The position numbers and the translations under genes are program-made. 64,000 bases of DNA from Brachyspira pilosicoli (lineage in GTDB: Bacteria; Spirochaetota; Brachyspiria; Brachyspirales; Brachyspiraceae): the NCBI RefSeq assembly GCF_036997485.1, contig NZ_JAWLPU010000002.1:529350-593349 (forward strand), given 5' to 3'. Shown here piece after piece: positions 1-9,004 of the stretch; position 1 is the first letter of the stretch; the number at the start of each line of letters is the position of its first letter. A model generated the notes under the pieces. The model was not told the DNA's origin, ran no database searches, and was given only the letters and a program-made list of their open reading frames with translations.

Positions 1-533
1 GTGTAAGGGTCTTTAAGCATCTCTTTATCGGTTACACCAAGCCCAACTCCTGTAGAAGGCATTATCTGCATTAAACCAATAGCTCCCTTGTGGCTAACAG
101 CATTAGGCATGTAGTTTGATTCTTGCTTTATAACTGCTTTAATCAAATCTTCAGGTACAGAATATTTATTAGCAGCTTCTTTAATTATATCATCATAAGT
201 TGATGGGAAAGATACTTTTTTATATGCATTTAGAGCTTTAGCAAAATTATTGCTGGCATCATCATACACACCAAAAGAAATTTTACCATTAAATGCTTCA
301 CTATTATTAATTTTTTTATTGCTTGCTTCCACTGTTGCAGCATCAGTTTTATTTAGTTTATCTAATTGACCATTATTATCTATTTTTGCAGAGCTTTCAG
401 CCATAGCTTCATTTAAATGTTCAGAAAAAGATTTTGTAGGAGGAGTTGTATTAAGCGGAGCAAAACCTAATTGATTAAATCTCTCTTGAATCTCCCCTAT
501 TCTAACATGTATTCTTTGTACTGACTCTATCAT
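1..533 (-). CDS. Lytic transglycosylase, SLT domain (partial, cut by window edge)
   Basis: Peptidoglycan-cleaving enzyme, probably a flagellum-linked muramidase. The start is fixed by AAGGA seven bases upstream of the ATG at 533-531. About 177 residues are visible. Residues 1-105 are a polar, low-complexity linker with no signal peptide. From about residue 113 an SLT domain begins, with the catalytic Glu at about 138 in the KQESNY motif, then SHKGAIGLMQIMP, the GLMQ motif of the family. The C-terminal part of the domain lies outside the window. It sits 20 bases behind fliJ in the same direction, so it is likely the next gene of the flagellar operon and may open the wall for rod assembly. Without a signal peptide, the export route is not clear. 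Confidence 0.85.
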   Translation of the reverse strand, partial: MIESVQRIHVRIGEIQERFNQLGFAPLNTTPPTKSFSEHLNEAMAESSAKIDNNGQLDKLNKTDAATVEASNKKINNSEAFNGKISFGVYDDASNNFAKALNAYKKVSFPSTYDDIIKEAANKYSVPEDLIKAVIKQESNYMPNAVSHKGAIGLMQIMPSTGVGLGVTDKEMLKDPY

Positions 534-553
534 AAAAAAATCCTTAAATTATT

Positions 554-991
554 TTAATTGACATAATAGTCATTTTTCCATTCATCTAATTTAGACTGCT
601 CTTCTTTGTTCATTAACTTTTTATATTCTAACAATTTTTTCTCTTTTAATATTTCAACAGCCCTTCTTTGTCTAGTAGCCTCTTGCAAAATGTCCTGCCT
701 CTTTCTAAGCTCAATTCCTATTTCAGACATTTTTCTATCATGTATCGCTATTTGAGAGTTTAGAGCAAGCATATATTCTCCCAAATAAATACTCATATTA
801 ATCATCTCACTGCTATCATCAATAGAATCTACTATTTTTATGCCGTCATTTATTTTTAAAATGCAATTATCTTTACCCTCTTTTTCTTTATTATATAAAG
901 CAGAAACCTCCGCAACTTCAGCTTGTTTTTTTTTCTCTATGTTTTTTCTAAGTTTATATAAAGGCTCAAGTTTAAAATCAAATCTTTTCAT
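554..991 (-). CDS. fliJ: Flagellar export chaperone/stalk protein FliJ
   Basis: FliJ is the central stalk of the flagellar type III export ATPase, contacting the FliI ring and the FlhA gate. This 145-aa protein is almost wholly charged and predicted coiled coil, starting with MKRFDFKLEPLYKLRK, the usual FliJ opening (F.L..LL..R). Length matches the family (about 140-150 aa). It lies 18 bases after fliI and 20 bases before the transglycosylase gene, as expected for a fliH-fliI-fliJ unit. Sequence conservation in this family is weak, so position is a large part of the call. Confidence 0.85.
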   Translation of the reverse strand: MKRFDFKLEPLYKLRKNIEKKKQAEVAEVSALYNKEKEGKDNCILKINDGIKIVDSIDDSSEMINMSIYLGEYMLALNSQIAIHDRKMSEIGIELRKRQDILQEATRQRRAVEILKEKKLLEYKKLMNKEEQSKLDEWKNDYYVN

Positions 992-1009
992 AATCTTCTA
1001 ACACTTAAA

Positions 1010-2479
1010 TTATAATATTACAACACCCTCTTCCTGTTTAACATTATCGGAAATTCCTGTATAGTCATTTGCACTTTTTACATCGCCGTTATTAAGCAAA
1101 TCCTCTTCTATTTCATTTTTAGAATAAAACATAGAAAGCAAATTTTCTTTACTGTCTGCAAAAGTAGAAAGTTCATACATATCCTGCTGTAAGTATCTGT
1201 CCATCAAAGGTTTATACTCTATAGCCCTATCAACCTCAGGCATGCTCCCCTTAGCATAACCGCCAATCATAATAAGTTCTTTAACTTCATTATAATCAGC
1301 ACTCATCTTTAGAAACTCTCTTGCAGCCTTTTTATGCATATTAGAAACTACTTCATTCATAATCCTCGATATGCTTTTATTTATGTCAATAGCAGGGAAA
1401 TGCCCTCTATTAGCTAAATCTCTCGATAAAACAATGTGCCCATCTAATATACCTCTCACAGCATCAGTAATAGGCTCGTCCAAATCATCACCTTCAACCA
1501 ATACATTGTAGAAAGCTGTAATTGTTCCTTTTGAAGAAGTACCAGTTCTCTCTAATAATTGTGCTAATTCTGAAAAAACACTCGGAGTATATCCTCTTGT
1601 AGTAGGAGGCTCACCTCTTGAAAGCCCTATCTCTCTTTGAGCTAAAGCAAAACGAGTTACAGAATCAACCATAAACATAACATCTTTGCCTTGGTCTCTA
1701 AAATATTCAGCTATTGTGGTAGCAGTATATGCAGCACGCACTCTCAAAAGCGGAGCATCGTCACTTGTAGCAACAACAACTACACTTCTTTTTAAGCCCT
1801 CTTCTCCAAGGTCTCTTTCTATAAAATCTAATACCTCTCTTCTTCTCTCACCAATTAATGCAATAACATTAACATCAGCATTAGTGTTTCTTGCTATCAT
1901 AGATAAAAGAGTAGACTTACCAACACCCGTACCGCTCATTATAGCCATACGCTGCCCCTTACCAACAGTAAGAAGCCCATCTATAGCACGCACACCTGTT
2001 TGTATATTCTTTTTAATTCTTGGTCTATTTAATGGATTTACAGAAGTATGATTTATAGGTATAGGGGTTTCATAAAACTTGTGTCCGCCGCCGCTTAAAG
2101 GCTTACCCATACCATTTAATACAGTGCCTAAAATTTTATTAGAACAAATTATAGATAAAGGCTTATCAGAAGAATAAACCATATTTCCAAAAGTAATACC
2201 ATTTACACTGCCATAAGTAGAAAGTAAAACATCTTGATTTCTAAAACCTATAACTTCAGCATCTATAAATGTATCATCATTTTTATATATACGGCAAATA
2301 TCTCCAAGCTTTGCAAAAGGTCCTTCACTTATAACAAGAGAACCTATAACCTCTTTTACCTTACCGCAAAACTTGAGCATTGCAACATCATCAACAACCT
2401 TTCTATATTTGTCAAAAGAGTCATGTATCTCTCTAAAAGAATGCTCTCTATCGCTTTCTAATCTGCCGCCTTCAAACAT
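1010..2479 (-). CDS. fliI: Flagellum-specific ATP synthase FliI
   Basis: ATPase that energises delivery of flagellar export substrates at the cytoplasmic base of the motor. 489 aa. The F1-beta-like nucleotide-binding domain has the P-loop GTGVGKST at residues 183-190, the ALIGERRREV segment at 207-216, Walker B strand VMFMVDS at 267-273, and the family signature around GEPPTTRGYTPSVFSELAQ at 289-307. The first 30 residues are the charged N-terminal region that binds FliH. AAAGG lies seven bases before the ATG. The roughly 45-residue tail after the ATPase domain, rich in Asn, Asp and Glu, is somewhat longer than in enteric FliI. The gene sits between fliH and fliJ. Confidence 0.97.
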   Translation of the reverse strand: MFEGGRLESDREHSFREIHDSFDKYRKVVDDVAMLKFCGKVKEVIGSLVISEGPFAKLGDICRIYKNDDTFIDAEVIGFRNQDVLLSTYGSVNGITFGNMVYSSDKPLSIICSNKILGTVLNGMGKPLSGGGHKFYETPIPINHTSVNPLNRPRIKKNIQTGVRAIDGLLTVGKGQRMAIMSGTGVGKSTLLSMIARNTNADVNVIALIGERRREVLDFIERDLGEEGLKRSVVVVATSDDAPLLRVRAAYTATTIAEYFRDQGKDVMFMVDSVTRFALAQREIGLSRGEPPTTRGYTPSVFSELAQLLERTGTSSKGTITAFYNVLVEGDDLDEPITDAVRGILDGHIVLSRDLANRGHFPAIDINKSISRIMNEVVSNMHKKAAREFLKMSADYNEVKELIMIGGYAKGSMPEVDRAIEYKPLMDRYLQQDMYELSTFADSKENLLSMFYSKNEIEEDLLNNGDVKSANDYTGISDNVKQEEGVVIL

Positions 2480-2517
2480 AAATAAACCTTTTTATATATA
2501 GTAGTTTTTTATTATAA

Positions 2518-3417
2518 TTAAAATCCTTTTATAGGCTCTACTTCTTTTATAGCAGTTTCTATTTCATTTAATTGAGTATTAATTCTAGCGTCAATGTCAC
2601 CGAAGTCTGTTTCTATCATACAACCGCCCACATCAACATTAGGGTCTTCTAATACTGTAACACCTTCAATCTTGTCAAGCATCTGATAAAACTCATCTTT
2701 ATGCCTTGCAGAAATCTCTAAATCATCAATATTTACTCTTATAGTGATTTTAGTTCTTCCTTTAATTCTTCTTAATGCCTCTTGAATATTTCTTATTACT
2801 ATACCTTTGTCTTTTTCTGTGAGCATTTTTACTACTCTCTTAGCAATGAGTATAGCAACCTCTATAAGCTGAGCTTCTGCTGTATCTATTATTTCATTTC
2901 TTTTATTAATAGTTTCAGCTAATATCTTTTTTAATTTTTCATTAAGTTTAGTTAAATCATTATTGCCGTCAGCAAAAGATTTCTCAAAGCCCTCATCATA
3001 GCCTTTAGCATATCCTTCTTTGTATGCAGCATCTTTTATAGATTCAGACTCGCTTTGTATTCTCTCTTTTTCAGCATTAGCATCTTGTATGATTCTTGAA
3101 GCATCAACTTTAGCCTGTTCAGACATAATATGCACTTCATTTTGCTTAGCTTTAAAAATTTCAAAAGCCTGATTTTTGGCATCTTCTATAATTCTCTGTG
3201 CCTCATCAGCAGCCTTTCTTCTCATGTCTTTTAAATCTTCTTCCCACTGAGCTCTAAGTCCAGCAATCTCTGCCTCAATCTCCTCTATAGAAGGACCATG
3301 ATACTCTTCCTGCTCTTCAAAATCTATCTCTTCCTGAAGCTTATGATGCGGTACAGCTATATTAACCTTTTGAGTAAGTTCAACAATACTTTTAGCCTTA
3401 AAAACCTTTTCTGGCAT
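2518..3417 (-). CDS. fliH: Flagellar assembly protein FliH
   Basis: FliH is the peripheral-stalk-like regulator that binds FliI and anchors the export ATPase to the C ring. 299 aa. After a variable N-terminus, residues 45-180 are a long charged coiled coil (EEIEAEIAGLRAQWEEDLK onward, with Ala-rich AKDEAQRII-like heptads), and residues 180-299 form the globular FliH/YscL-type domain (IDTAEAQLIEVAILIAKRVV). AGGAG lies eight bases before the ATG. Order fliG-fliH-fliI matches other spirochaetes. It is longer than the 235-aa enteric FliH, as is usual in spirochaetes. Confidence 0.92.
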   Translation of the reverse strand: MPEKVFKAKSIVELTQKVNIAVPHHKLQEEIDFEEQEEYHGPSIEEIEAEIAGLRAQWEEDLKDMRRKAADEAQRIIEDAKNQAFEIFKAKQNEVHIMSEQAKVDASRIIQDANAEKERIQSESESIKDAAYKEGYAKGYDEGFEKSFADGNNDLTKLNEKLKKILAETINKRNEIIDTAEAQLIEVAILIAKRVVKMLTEKDKGIVIRNIQEALRRIKGRTKITIRVNIDDLEISARHKDEFYQMLDKIEGVTVLEDPNVDVGGCMIETDFGDIDARINTQLNEIETAIKEVEPIKGF

Positions 3418-3455
3418 AATTTAAACTCCTAATTAATAATCAAAATAAATACACA

Positions 3456-4490
3456 TCAAACAACCATTTCATCTTCACCAGCACGAGCCACAACAATGTC
3501 TCCCTGCTCTTCAAGCTTACGAATGATATTAACAATTTTCTGCTGAGCTTCTTCAACATCTTTAAGACGAACAGGTCCCATAAAGTCCATATCCTCTTTA
3601 AGCAATGCAGCAGCACGTTTAGACATATTTCTATATACTTTATCTTGAGCATCAGAATCAACACTCTTAAGTGCCTTAGCCAAATCACTAGAGTCAACTT
3701 CACGCAAAACTTTCTGTATAGCTCTGTCATCAAGTAAAACAATATCTTCGAATACAAACATACGTTTCTTGATTTCTTCTGCAAGTTCTGGGTCGTCTTC
3801 CTCCAAACTCTCAATAATACTTTTCTCTGTAGATCTATCAACACTGTTAATAATTTCAACTATAGAATCTATACCGCCCGCAGAAGTAAAGTCTTCACTA
3901 GCAAGTGTAGAAAGTTTTCTCTCAAGTACCCTTTCAACCTCTCTTAAAACCTCTGGAGAAGTTCTGTCCATTGTAGCAATTCTCTTAGCAACATCAGGCT
4001 GTATTTCTGAAGGCAATGCTCCTAATATGCTTGCTGCCTTTGGAGCTTCCAAATATGCTAAAATAAGTGCTATAGTTTGAGGGTGCTCACCTTGTATAAA
4101 GTTAAGCAAGTGAGCTGGGTCTGTACGGCGTATAAAATCAAACGGTCTTACTTGTAATGAAGAAGTAAGTCTATTGATTATATCGCTTGCCTTCTGGCTT
4201 CCTACAGATCTTTCAAGCAAGTCTCTAGCATAATCTATACCGCCTTGAGTTATAAAGTCTTGAGCTATCATCATCTCTTGGAATTCTCTAAATACAGCAT
4301 CTTTATCGGCAGATTCAATATTCTCAAGTCTCGCAATATCAAAAGTGATTTGCTCTATTTCCTCTTCGCGTAAATGCTTGAATATCTCACTAGAAGCTTC
4401 CATTCCTAAAGAAACTAAAAATATAGCAACTTTCTGACGTCCGCTTAATACGCGTTGTTTTTTTTCTTTTTCATTATTAGCCGTAGCCAT
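3456..4490 (-). CDS. fliG: Flagellar motor switch protein FliG
   Basis: FliG forms the upper C ring, transmits torque from the stators and sets rotation direction. 344 aa, the normal length. FliG_N covers roughly residues 15-115, the middle domain carries the EHPQT motif at 135-139, and the C-terminal domain (from about 240, FEDIVLLDDRAIQKVLREVD) carries the charged torque helix. The start MATANNEKEK is preceded by GGAG. It lies between fliF and fliH. A 139-codon open frame on the same strand over 3440-3859 is only an out-of-frame shadow of this gene. Confidence 0.97.
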   Translation of the reverse strand: MATANNEKEKKQRVLSGRQKVAIFLVSLGMEASSEIFKHLREEEIEQITFDIARLENIESADKDAVFREFQEMMIAQDFITQGGIDYARDLLERSVGSQKASDIINRLTSSLQVRPFDFIRRTDPAHLLNFIQGEHPQTIALILAYLEAPKAASILGALPSEIQPDVAKRIATMDRTSPEVLREVERVLERKLSTLASEDFTSAGGIDSIVEIINSVDRSTEKSIIESLEEDDPELAEEIKKRMFVFEDIVLLDDRAIQKVLREVDSSDLAKALKSVDSDAQDKVYRNMSKRAAALLKEDMDFMGPVRLKDVEEAQQKIVNIIRKLEEQGDIVVARAGEDEMVV

Positions 4491-4540
4491 ACTTAAACTC
4501 CTATTAAAATTTATAACTCAATATTTTTTATTTAACTTAT

Positions 4541-6238
4541 TTATTTATCATCTGCCATCCAAGTACGTAGCAACTGAGCAACATCCTCTGGTCTCTCATG
4601 ACTTACTCTTATAACCTCTTCCATTAATTTCTTACGAGCTGCATCCTCTAAATTAATTTCAGTCATAGGCTCTTCATTAGCATTCATCATAGCTTGTCTA
4701 CGCATTTCCATTTGCTTACGTTCAAGCTCTTCTTCTCTAAGTCTGCGTCTTCTAGCAAGCTCTTTCTGTATAGATCTGATTATAAGCACTAATATAAACA
4801 ATGCTAATAATCCTATCATAGAAATTATAAGAACTCTCTTTATAAAATTGTTTCTTAATAATCTAGCATCTTCTGCATTAAATCTATCCCAATGGTCAAA
4901 TTGAATATGTGTTACACTAACTTGGTCTCCTCTTTTTAAGTCATATCCTATAGCAGCTTGCACTAATGCTGTAACATTTTTTATCTCATCAGCAGTTACT
5001 GGATGATATTCTCTTAAATAACTAGAACCATTAGTTATTATAGCATTACCATTAGCATCATAAACCTTTGTCCATCTTCCGTCTAAAGCAACAGCAGCAG
5101 ATATTTTACCTATCTGGTAGCTTCCTTTCTTTATAGCCTCATATCTTTTGCTTAATTCATAGTTATCTTGGCTATCTGTTTTTGTGTATGTTTGCCATCT
5201 GTCTGTTTTATCTTTATATCCAGGAGGAACATTCTCCTCTGCACCAGCTGCTCCCTGAGGTATAAATTGCTGACCTTTCCAATCTTCTGTTACTGTACGA
5301 GTTGATACTTGAACTTTATTTGTAAATTGACTGTCATCATAAGGTGTTGTTGGGTCATCTTCTTTAAGTATTATAGGAAGTACCAAATTATTTGTTATAC
5401 TAATATCGTCCCATATAAGCTCTAATGCTATTGTAGTTTCTACTCTGTTTGTATATATTCTTCCTAATGTTTGTCTTATTTTATTTTCTATCTTTTTTCT
5501 CTCTCTATCAACTATTTTCAATTCTTCCTGAGCTACTTTTAATTTTAAGTTGGCAGCTTCATCTGTAAAATCGGTTAATACATAGCCTGTACTGTCTGTA
5601 ATTGTTACAAACTCTGGCTTTAATTTATCAACACCCATAGCTATTAATTGCTGTAAGCCTCTAACTGTTTTTGGGTCTCTTAAAACTTCTTCTTTAAAAG
5701 GCTGTGCTTTGATTACTACTGATGCTGTAACTGGTGAATCTACATCTGTTAAATATTCTTTCTTAGGAAATGCTAAATCAACTGTAGCTTCTTGTACAAA
5801 ATCTAATTTAGTTAAAAGCTGTGTTATTGCCTTTGTTAATGACCTTCTTTTGTTAATATCTAATTCTGCATCTGTAATACCAATGCGAGGAGCATCAAAT
5901 AATTCCCATCCGTCTACTCCCATCGGCATTCTGCCTTCTTTTACCAATTCTAATTCGGCTTTAGCTTTATCAGCTTCATTGTTTAATGTAATAAATCCAT
6001 TTCTATATTGATATTTTATATTATTTGCATCCAAAACAGCTATAACGTTTCTTGCATCTTCTTGTGTTAGTGCATTTTGAAATAATAATGTGCCTGCTCT
6101 TCTCGAAGTAAAAAATACTGTAGCTACTATTGCCCCCAAAGCAACTACTAATACCCCTATAAGTATTGCCTTTTGTACTTTTGTAGTTTTTGCGAAAATA
6201 TTTTTTACTTGCCCAATTAATTTATTCACAAAATCCAT
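4541..6238 (-). CDS. fliF: Flagellar MS-ring protein FliF
   Basis: FliF builds the MS ring in the inner membrane, the base on which the C ring and rod assemble. 565 aa. One transmembrane helix at about 24-43, periplasmic ring-building motifs (YscJ/FliF type, ALTQEDARNVIAVLDANNIKY region; FliF_C region from about 250), a second transmembrane helix at about 470-492, then a cytoplasmic tail ending RPEDVAQLLRTWMADDK, the FliG-binding motif. AAGGTGG precedes the ATG. It is the first gene of the visible flagellar cluster and has two candidate promoters directly upstream (6272-6298 and 6341-6369). Confidence 0.97.
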   Translation of the reverse strand: MDFVNKLIGQVKNIFAKTTKVQKAILIGVLVVALGAIVATVFFTSRRAGTLLFQNALTQEDARNVIAVLDANNIKYQYRNGFITLNNEADKAKAELELVKEGRMPMGVDGWELFDAPRIGITDAELDINKRRSLTKAITQLLTKLDFVQEATVDLAFPKKEYLTDVDSPVTASVVIKAQPFKEEVLRDPKTVRGLQQLIAMGVDKLKPEFVTITDSTGYVLTDFTDEAANLKLKVAQEELKIVDRERKKIENKIRQTLGRIYTNRVETTIALELIWDDISITNNLVLPIILKEDDPTTPYDDSQFTNKVQVSTRTVTEDWKGQQFIPQGAAGAEENVPPGYKDKTDRWQTYTKTDSQDNYELSKRYEAIKKGSYQIGKISAAVALDGRWTKVYDANGNAIITNGSSYLREYHPVTADEIKNVTALVQAAIGYDLKRGDQVSVTHIQFDHWDRFNAEDARLLRNNFIKRVLIISMIGLLALFILVLIIRSIQKELARRRRLREEELERKQMEMRRQAMMNANEEPMTEINLEDAARKKLMEEVIRVSHERPEDVAQLLRTWMADDK

Positions 6239-6271
6239 TAGAATACCACCTTAAAAAGTTCTCTTTATATT

Positions 6272-6298
6272 GTATCGGTTATAGTTATGTTTACTTTA
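6272..6298 (-). promoter_or_regulatory. Sigma-28 (FliA)-like promoter for fliF operon
   Basis: On the minus strand the sequence reads TAAAGTAA, 11 bases, ACCGATAC. This resembles the enteric/spirochaetal sigma-28 consensus TAAAGTTT-N11-GCCGATAA with six of eight matches in each half and exact spacing. The predicted start would be about 27 bases before the fliF ATG. The assignment rests only on the motif and its position in front of flagellar genes. Confidence 0.55.
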
Positions 6299-6340
6299 TA
6301 AAAAAATTATGTTTATTTCCAAATTTTTTATATCTTTTAT

Positions 6341-6369
6341 ATATTAGTTTACATAATTATTTTTGTCAA
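6341..6369 (-). promoter_or_regulatory. Sigma-70-type promoter upstream of fliF
   Basis: Minus strand carries a perfect TTGACA (6369-6364), a 17-base spacer and TAATAT (6346-6341). It lies upstream of the sigma-28-like site, so fliF may have tandem promoters, a housekeeping one and a flagellar one. Confidence 0.5.
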
Positions 6370-6454
6370 TAAGTAAACATAATATTTTTGACCCTTTATA
6401 TTACTTTTTTCACTTTTTAAAGGTTTTACTATCATTTTTTATAATTTTCACAAA

Positions 6455-6940
6455 TTAAAGATTTTGTATATAATTTTCAACCAAATCTAAAGAAAATAAT
6501 ACGCTTAAGCTTCTAATATTATCTCTGTCGCCATAGAATATATTTTTATAAGCTTTTATATAATTTTCTGCAGCTATGCATACAAATACCAACCCAACAG
6601 GCTTATCTTCAGTACCTCCATTTGGACCTGCTATTCCGCTTATCGCTATTGATATATCACTATTCATTATTTTTCTGCTGTTTTCTGCCATTTCTAATAC
6701 GCACTCTTCACTAACTGCACCATATTTTGACAAAGTTTCTTCTCTTACACCTATCATTTTATGCTTTACTTCATTAGAATATGTTACAAAAGAGCCTTCA
6801 AAGCATTCTGATGAACCACTTACAGACGTTATATAAGAAGAAAAAAGTCCGCCCGTGCAAGACTCGGCAGAAGTAATCTTTAATTTCTTTTCAATAAGAA
6901 GATTAACCACATTTTGAGATTTTATTTTTATTCTATCCAT
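6455..6940 (-). CDS. pncC: CinA C-terminal-type amidohydrolase (NMN deamidase, PncC-like)
   Basis: Stand-alone CinA_C domain of 161 aa. Family members convert nicotinamide mononucleotide to nicotinate mononucleotide plus ammonia, recycling the NMN released by DNA ligase. Visible motifs are TSAESCTGGLFSS near residue 24 and AISGIAGPNGGTEDKPVGLV near residue 98, both hallmarks of the domain. TAGGATG lies seven bases before the ATG. It follows azlD by nine bases in the same direction. No N-terminal molybdopterin-like domain is present, as in E. coli YgaD. Confidence 0.88.
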   Translation of the reverse strand: MDRIKIKSQNVVNLLIEKKLKITSAESCTGGLFSSYITSVSGSSECFEGSFVTYSNEVKHKMIGVREETLSKYGAVSEECVLEMAENSRKIMNSDISIAISGIAGPNGGTEDKPVGLVFVCIAAENYIKAYKNIFYGDRDNIRSLSVLFSLDLVENYIQNL

Positions 6941-6949
6941 AGTATCATC

Positions 6950-7285
6950 CTAAACAAAAATAACTTGCACTAAAAACATATATATAATCGTGCCTAAACC
7001 TATACTAATAAGTACATTTCTTTTAACAATTTGAAAAACAGCTACTATAATTATAGATATTATTTCAGGCAAACCATAAGGGAATTTTATTATATTTATA
7101 TCTTTTATGCAATATATTACAAGAAGAGCTATCATAGCATAAGGCATTATATCACCCAAATATTTAATATATCTTCTCTCAGCAATAGACTTTCTTATTA
7201 TTATAAAAGGCAAAAATCTTAAAATAGCCGTTGCAAAAACAATTATTAATGCCGTTATAAAAAGTTCTTTATTAGTCATTAACAT
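6950..7285 (-). CDS. azlD: AzlD-family branched-chain amino acid export subunit
   Basis: Small 111-aa integral membrane protein with about four hydrophobic segments, the size and pattern of AzlD, the partner of AzlC in branched-chain amino acid (or azaleucine) export. The motif LRFLPFIIIRKS and the following YIKYLGDIMPYAMIALLVIYC are typical. Its start overlaps the end of azlC by 14 bases, a sign of coupled translation; AAGG sits before the first ATG. Substrate is inferred from the family. Confidence 0.85.
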   Translation of the reverse strand: MLMTNKELFITALIIVFATAILRFLPFIIIRKSIAERRYIKYLGDIMPYAMIALLVIYCIKDINIIKFPYGLPEIISIIIVAVFQIVKRNVLISIGLGTIIYMFLVQVIFV

Positions 7286-7994
7286 TTATTTTACCTTCTT
7301 TATGCTTATCAAAATTATAACTAACACTTATCACTATAAATATTAAAATCATAGAAAGCACTATAAATATATTAGTTTTAAATATCAAAATAGGTATAGA
7401 ACATACAAGCCCTATAATAGCCCCCTTATGATTATTATCACTATCAAGCCACTGCTCTACAAATATCACCACAAATAGAGCAGTTAAAACAAAATCAAGT
7501 CCCTTAGTATTAAATTTAACTACATTTCCTATCAAACAGCCAATCAAAGTACCCAAAGCCCAATAAATATAATCAAAAAAAGAAACAAAAAATAAAAACG
7601 CTTTTCTATTTATATTTTTAGGCACATTGCCGCTGCAAAGTATAGAAAAAGTTTCATCGCTCAAAGAAAATATTAAAAAAGGCTTTAATAAACCAGTTCC
7701 TTTATATTTGCTTACCATTGATATACCATAAAAAGACATTCTTGAATTTACTGTTAATGTTAATATAAAAGCATATATAGGGTTAAAAGGAGCTAAAAAC
7801 AAATAATTTATAGCTACATACTGCATACTTCCGCAATATGCCGCCATACTCATAAATATAGCAAGAAAAGTGCTAAAACCCTTTGCCTTCATCAATATGC
7901 CATAAGCCATACCCAAAAATAAATACCCTATAAGAACTGGTATAGTCTTTGGAAGAGCATATTTTAATGTAGAAACTAATTCTTCTTTATTCAT
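7272..7994 (-). CDS. azlC: AzlC-family branched-chain amino acid permease
   Basis: 240-aa polytopic membrane protein of the AzlC family, the large subunit of the AzlCD exporter in the inner membrane. Recognisable are the N-terminal ALPKTIPVLIGYLFLGMAYG, SMAAYCGSMQYVAINYL, and the mid-protein SLSDETFSI segment. Length is normal. It leads a compact azlC-azlD-cinA group on the minus strand; the ribosome site is weak (AT-rich). No regulator gene of the Lrp/AzlB type is next to it. Confidence 0.88.
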   Translation of the reverse strand: MNKEELVSTLKYALPKTIPVLIGYLFLGMAYGILMKAKGFSTFLAIFMSMAAYCGSMQYVAINYLFLAPFNPIYAFILTLTVNSRMSFYGISMVSKYKGTGLLKPFLIFSLSDETFSILCSGNVPKNINRKAFLFFVSFFDYIYWALGTLIGCLIGNVVKFNTKGLDFVLTALFVVIFVEQWLDSDNNHKGAIIGLVCSIPILIFKTNIFIVLSMILIFIVISVSYNFDKHKEGKINVND

Positions 7995-8066
7995 ATTTTT
8001 ATGTTTTTTAATTATTTGTTAAATTATTGAATAGATATCATAATTAAATATAAATTTATGTCAATA

Positions 8067-8810
8067 TTATATTTTTGATTTTATATTTTTTACTTTGTTT
8101 TCATCAGTATATTTAACGCTAAACTCAGGAGGTCTTAAAGTGGCCCCCATAAACACATTTTCATTTCTATATTGCATAACACTTTCAACTGTTTTGTTTG
8201 CTGTCATATGATATTCATTTGCTTTAACAGTATCTTTTATATATTCAATGTTTCTTTCATTTATTCCGCTTCCTGGCATTATTATTATTTTATCATTATA
8301 TTTTTCAACTAATTCTTTTAATTTTATTATACCGCTCATAACATTAGCTTCACCGCCTGAAGTAAGTATCCTCTCAAACCCAAGCGATATAATATCCTCG
8401 CATGCTTTATTTAAATCAGAACTTACATCTATTGCCCTATGAAATGTTGCCTTGCTGCTTCCCCATAAATCTAACAATTTAGAACATCTCTCTTTATCAA
8501 CTTTTCCCTCTTTTGTAAGTATTCCAAACACTATGCCGTCAATTTTTAATTCTTTCATGAGTTTTATTTCTCTTTTCATTATTTCAAACTCAATATCATT
8601 ATAACAAAAATCTCCTCCCCTAGGACGTACCATTGCATATATTGGTTTATTTACCTTTTCTCTTGCTAATTCCAAAACTCCATAACTTGGAGTTGTACCG
8701 CCCTCAAACATATTGCCGCAAAGCTCAACTCTGTCAGCTCCCCCTTTTTCAGCATTAATGCAAGACTCTACACTGTCCACGCATATTTCTATTTTTATAT
8801 TTTTATTCAT
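8067..8810 (-). CDS. cutC: CutC family protein
   Basis: CutC is a TIM-barrel protein once linked to copper homeostasis; its chemical activity is not established. Motifs are EICVDSVESCINAEKGGADRVELC at the N-terminus, YAMVRPRGGDFCYN, and IMPGSGINERNI. I chose the internal ATG (8810) over one 12 codons upstream because family members start directly with the first beta strand (KIEICVDS), TAGGT precedes it, and the longer form adds a hydrophobic stretch with no ribosome site. The longer form would end at 8846. Divergent from the gene at 9005. Confidence 0.88.
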   Translation of the reverse strand: MNKNIKIEICVDSVESCINAEKGGADRVELCGNMFEGGTTPSYGVLELAREKVNKPIYAMVRPRGGDFCYNDIEFEIMKREIKLMKELKIDGIVFGILTKEGKVDKERCSKLLDLWGSSKATFHRAIDVSSDLNKACEDIISLGFERILTSGGEANVMSGIIKLKELVEKYNDKIIIMPGSGINERNIEYIKDTVKANEYHMTANKTVESVMQYRNENVFMGATLRPPEFSVKYTDENKVKNIKSKI

Positions 8811-8947
8811 GTTATTTATACCTAATAAATTTATATTTAAAAACATCTAAATTATACTAAAAAAATATTAATTGTCAAAAATTAATATTAATAAATTATA
8901 ACTACATTCAAAAAAATTTAGAAATATATTTATATAATTAAATTTAT

Positions 8948-8975
8948 TGATATTTATTTTTATGGGTTTATAATA
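8948..8975 (+). promoter_or_regulatory. Sigma-70-type promoter for the 9005 gene
   Basis: TTGATA at 8948-8953, 16-base spacer, perfect TATAAT at 8970-8975, ending about 30 bases before the start codon. A ribosome site AAAAAAGGCGG follows at about 8989-9000. Confidence 0.5.
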
Positions 8976-9004
8976 TATTAGAGTAATTAAAAAAGGCGGT
9001 TTAT

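Noticed and set aside
3440..3859. 139-codon open frame on the minus strand inside fliG
   Set aside because: Same strand but a different frame from fliG; Leu/Lys-rich with no family, no ribosome site. It is a shadow.
8811..8846. Twelve-codon longer start for cutC
   Set aside because: No ribosome site, and the family begins with the first beta strand encoded after the internal ATG.
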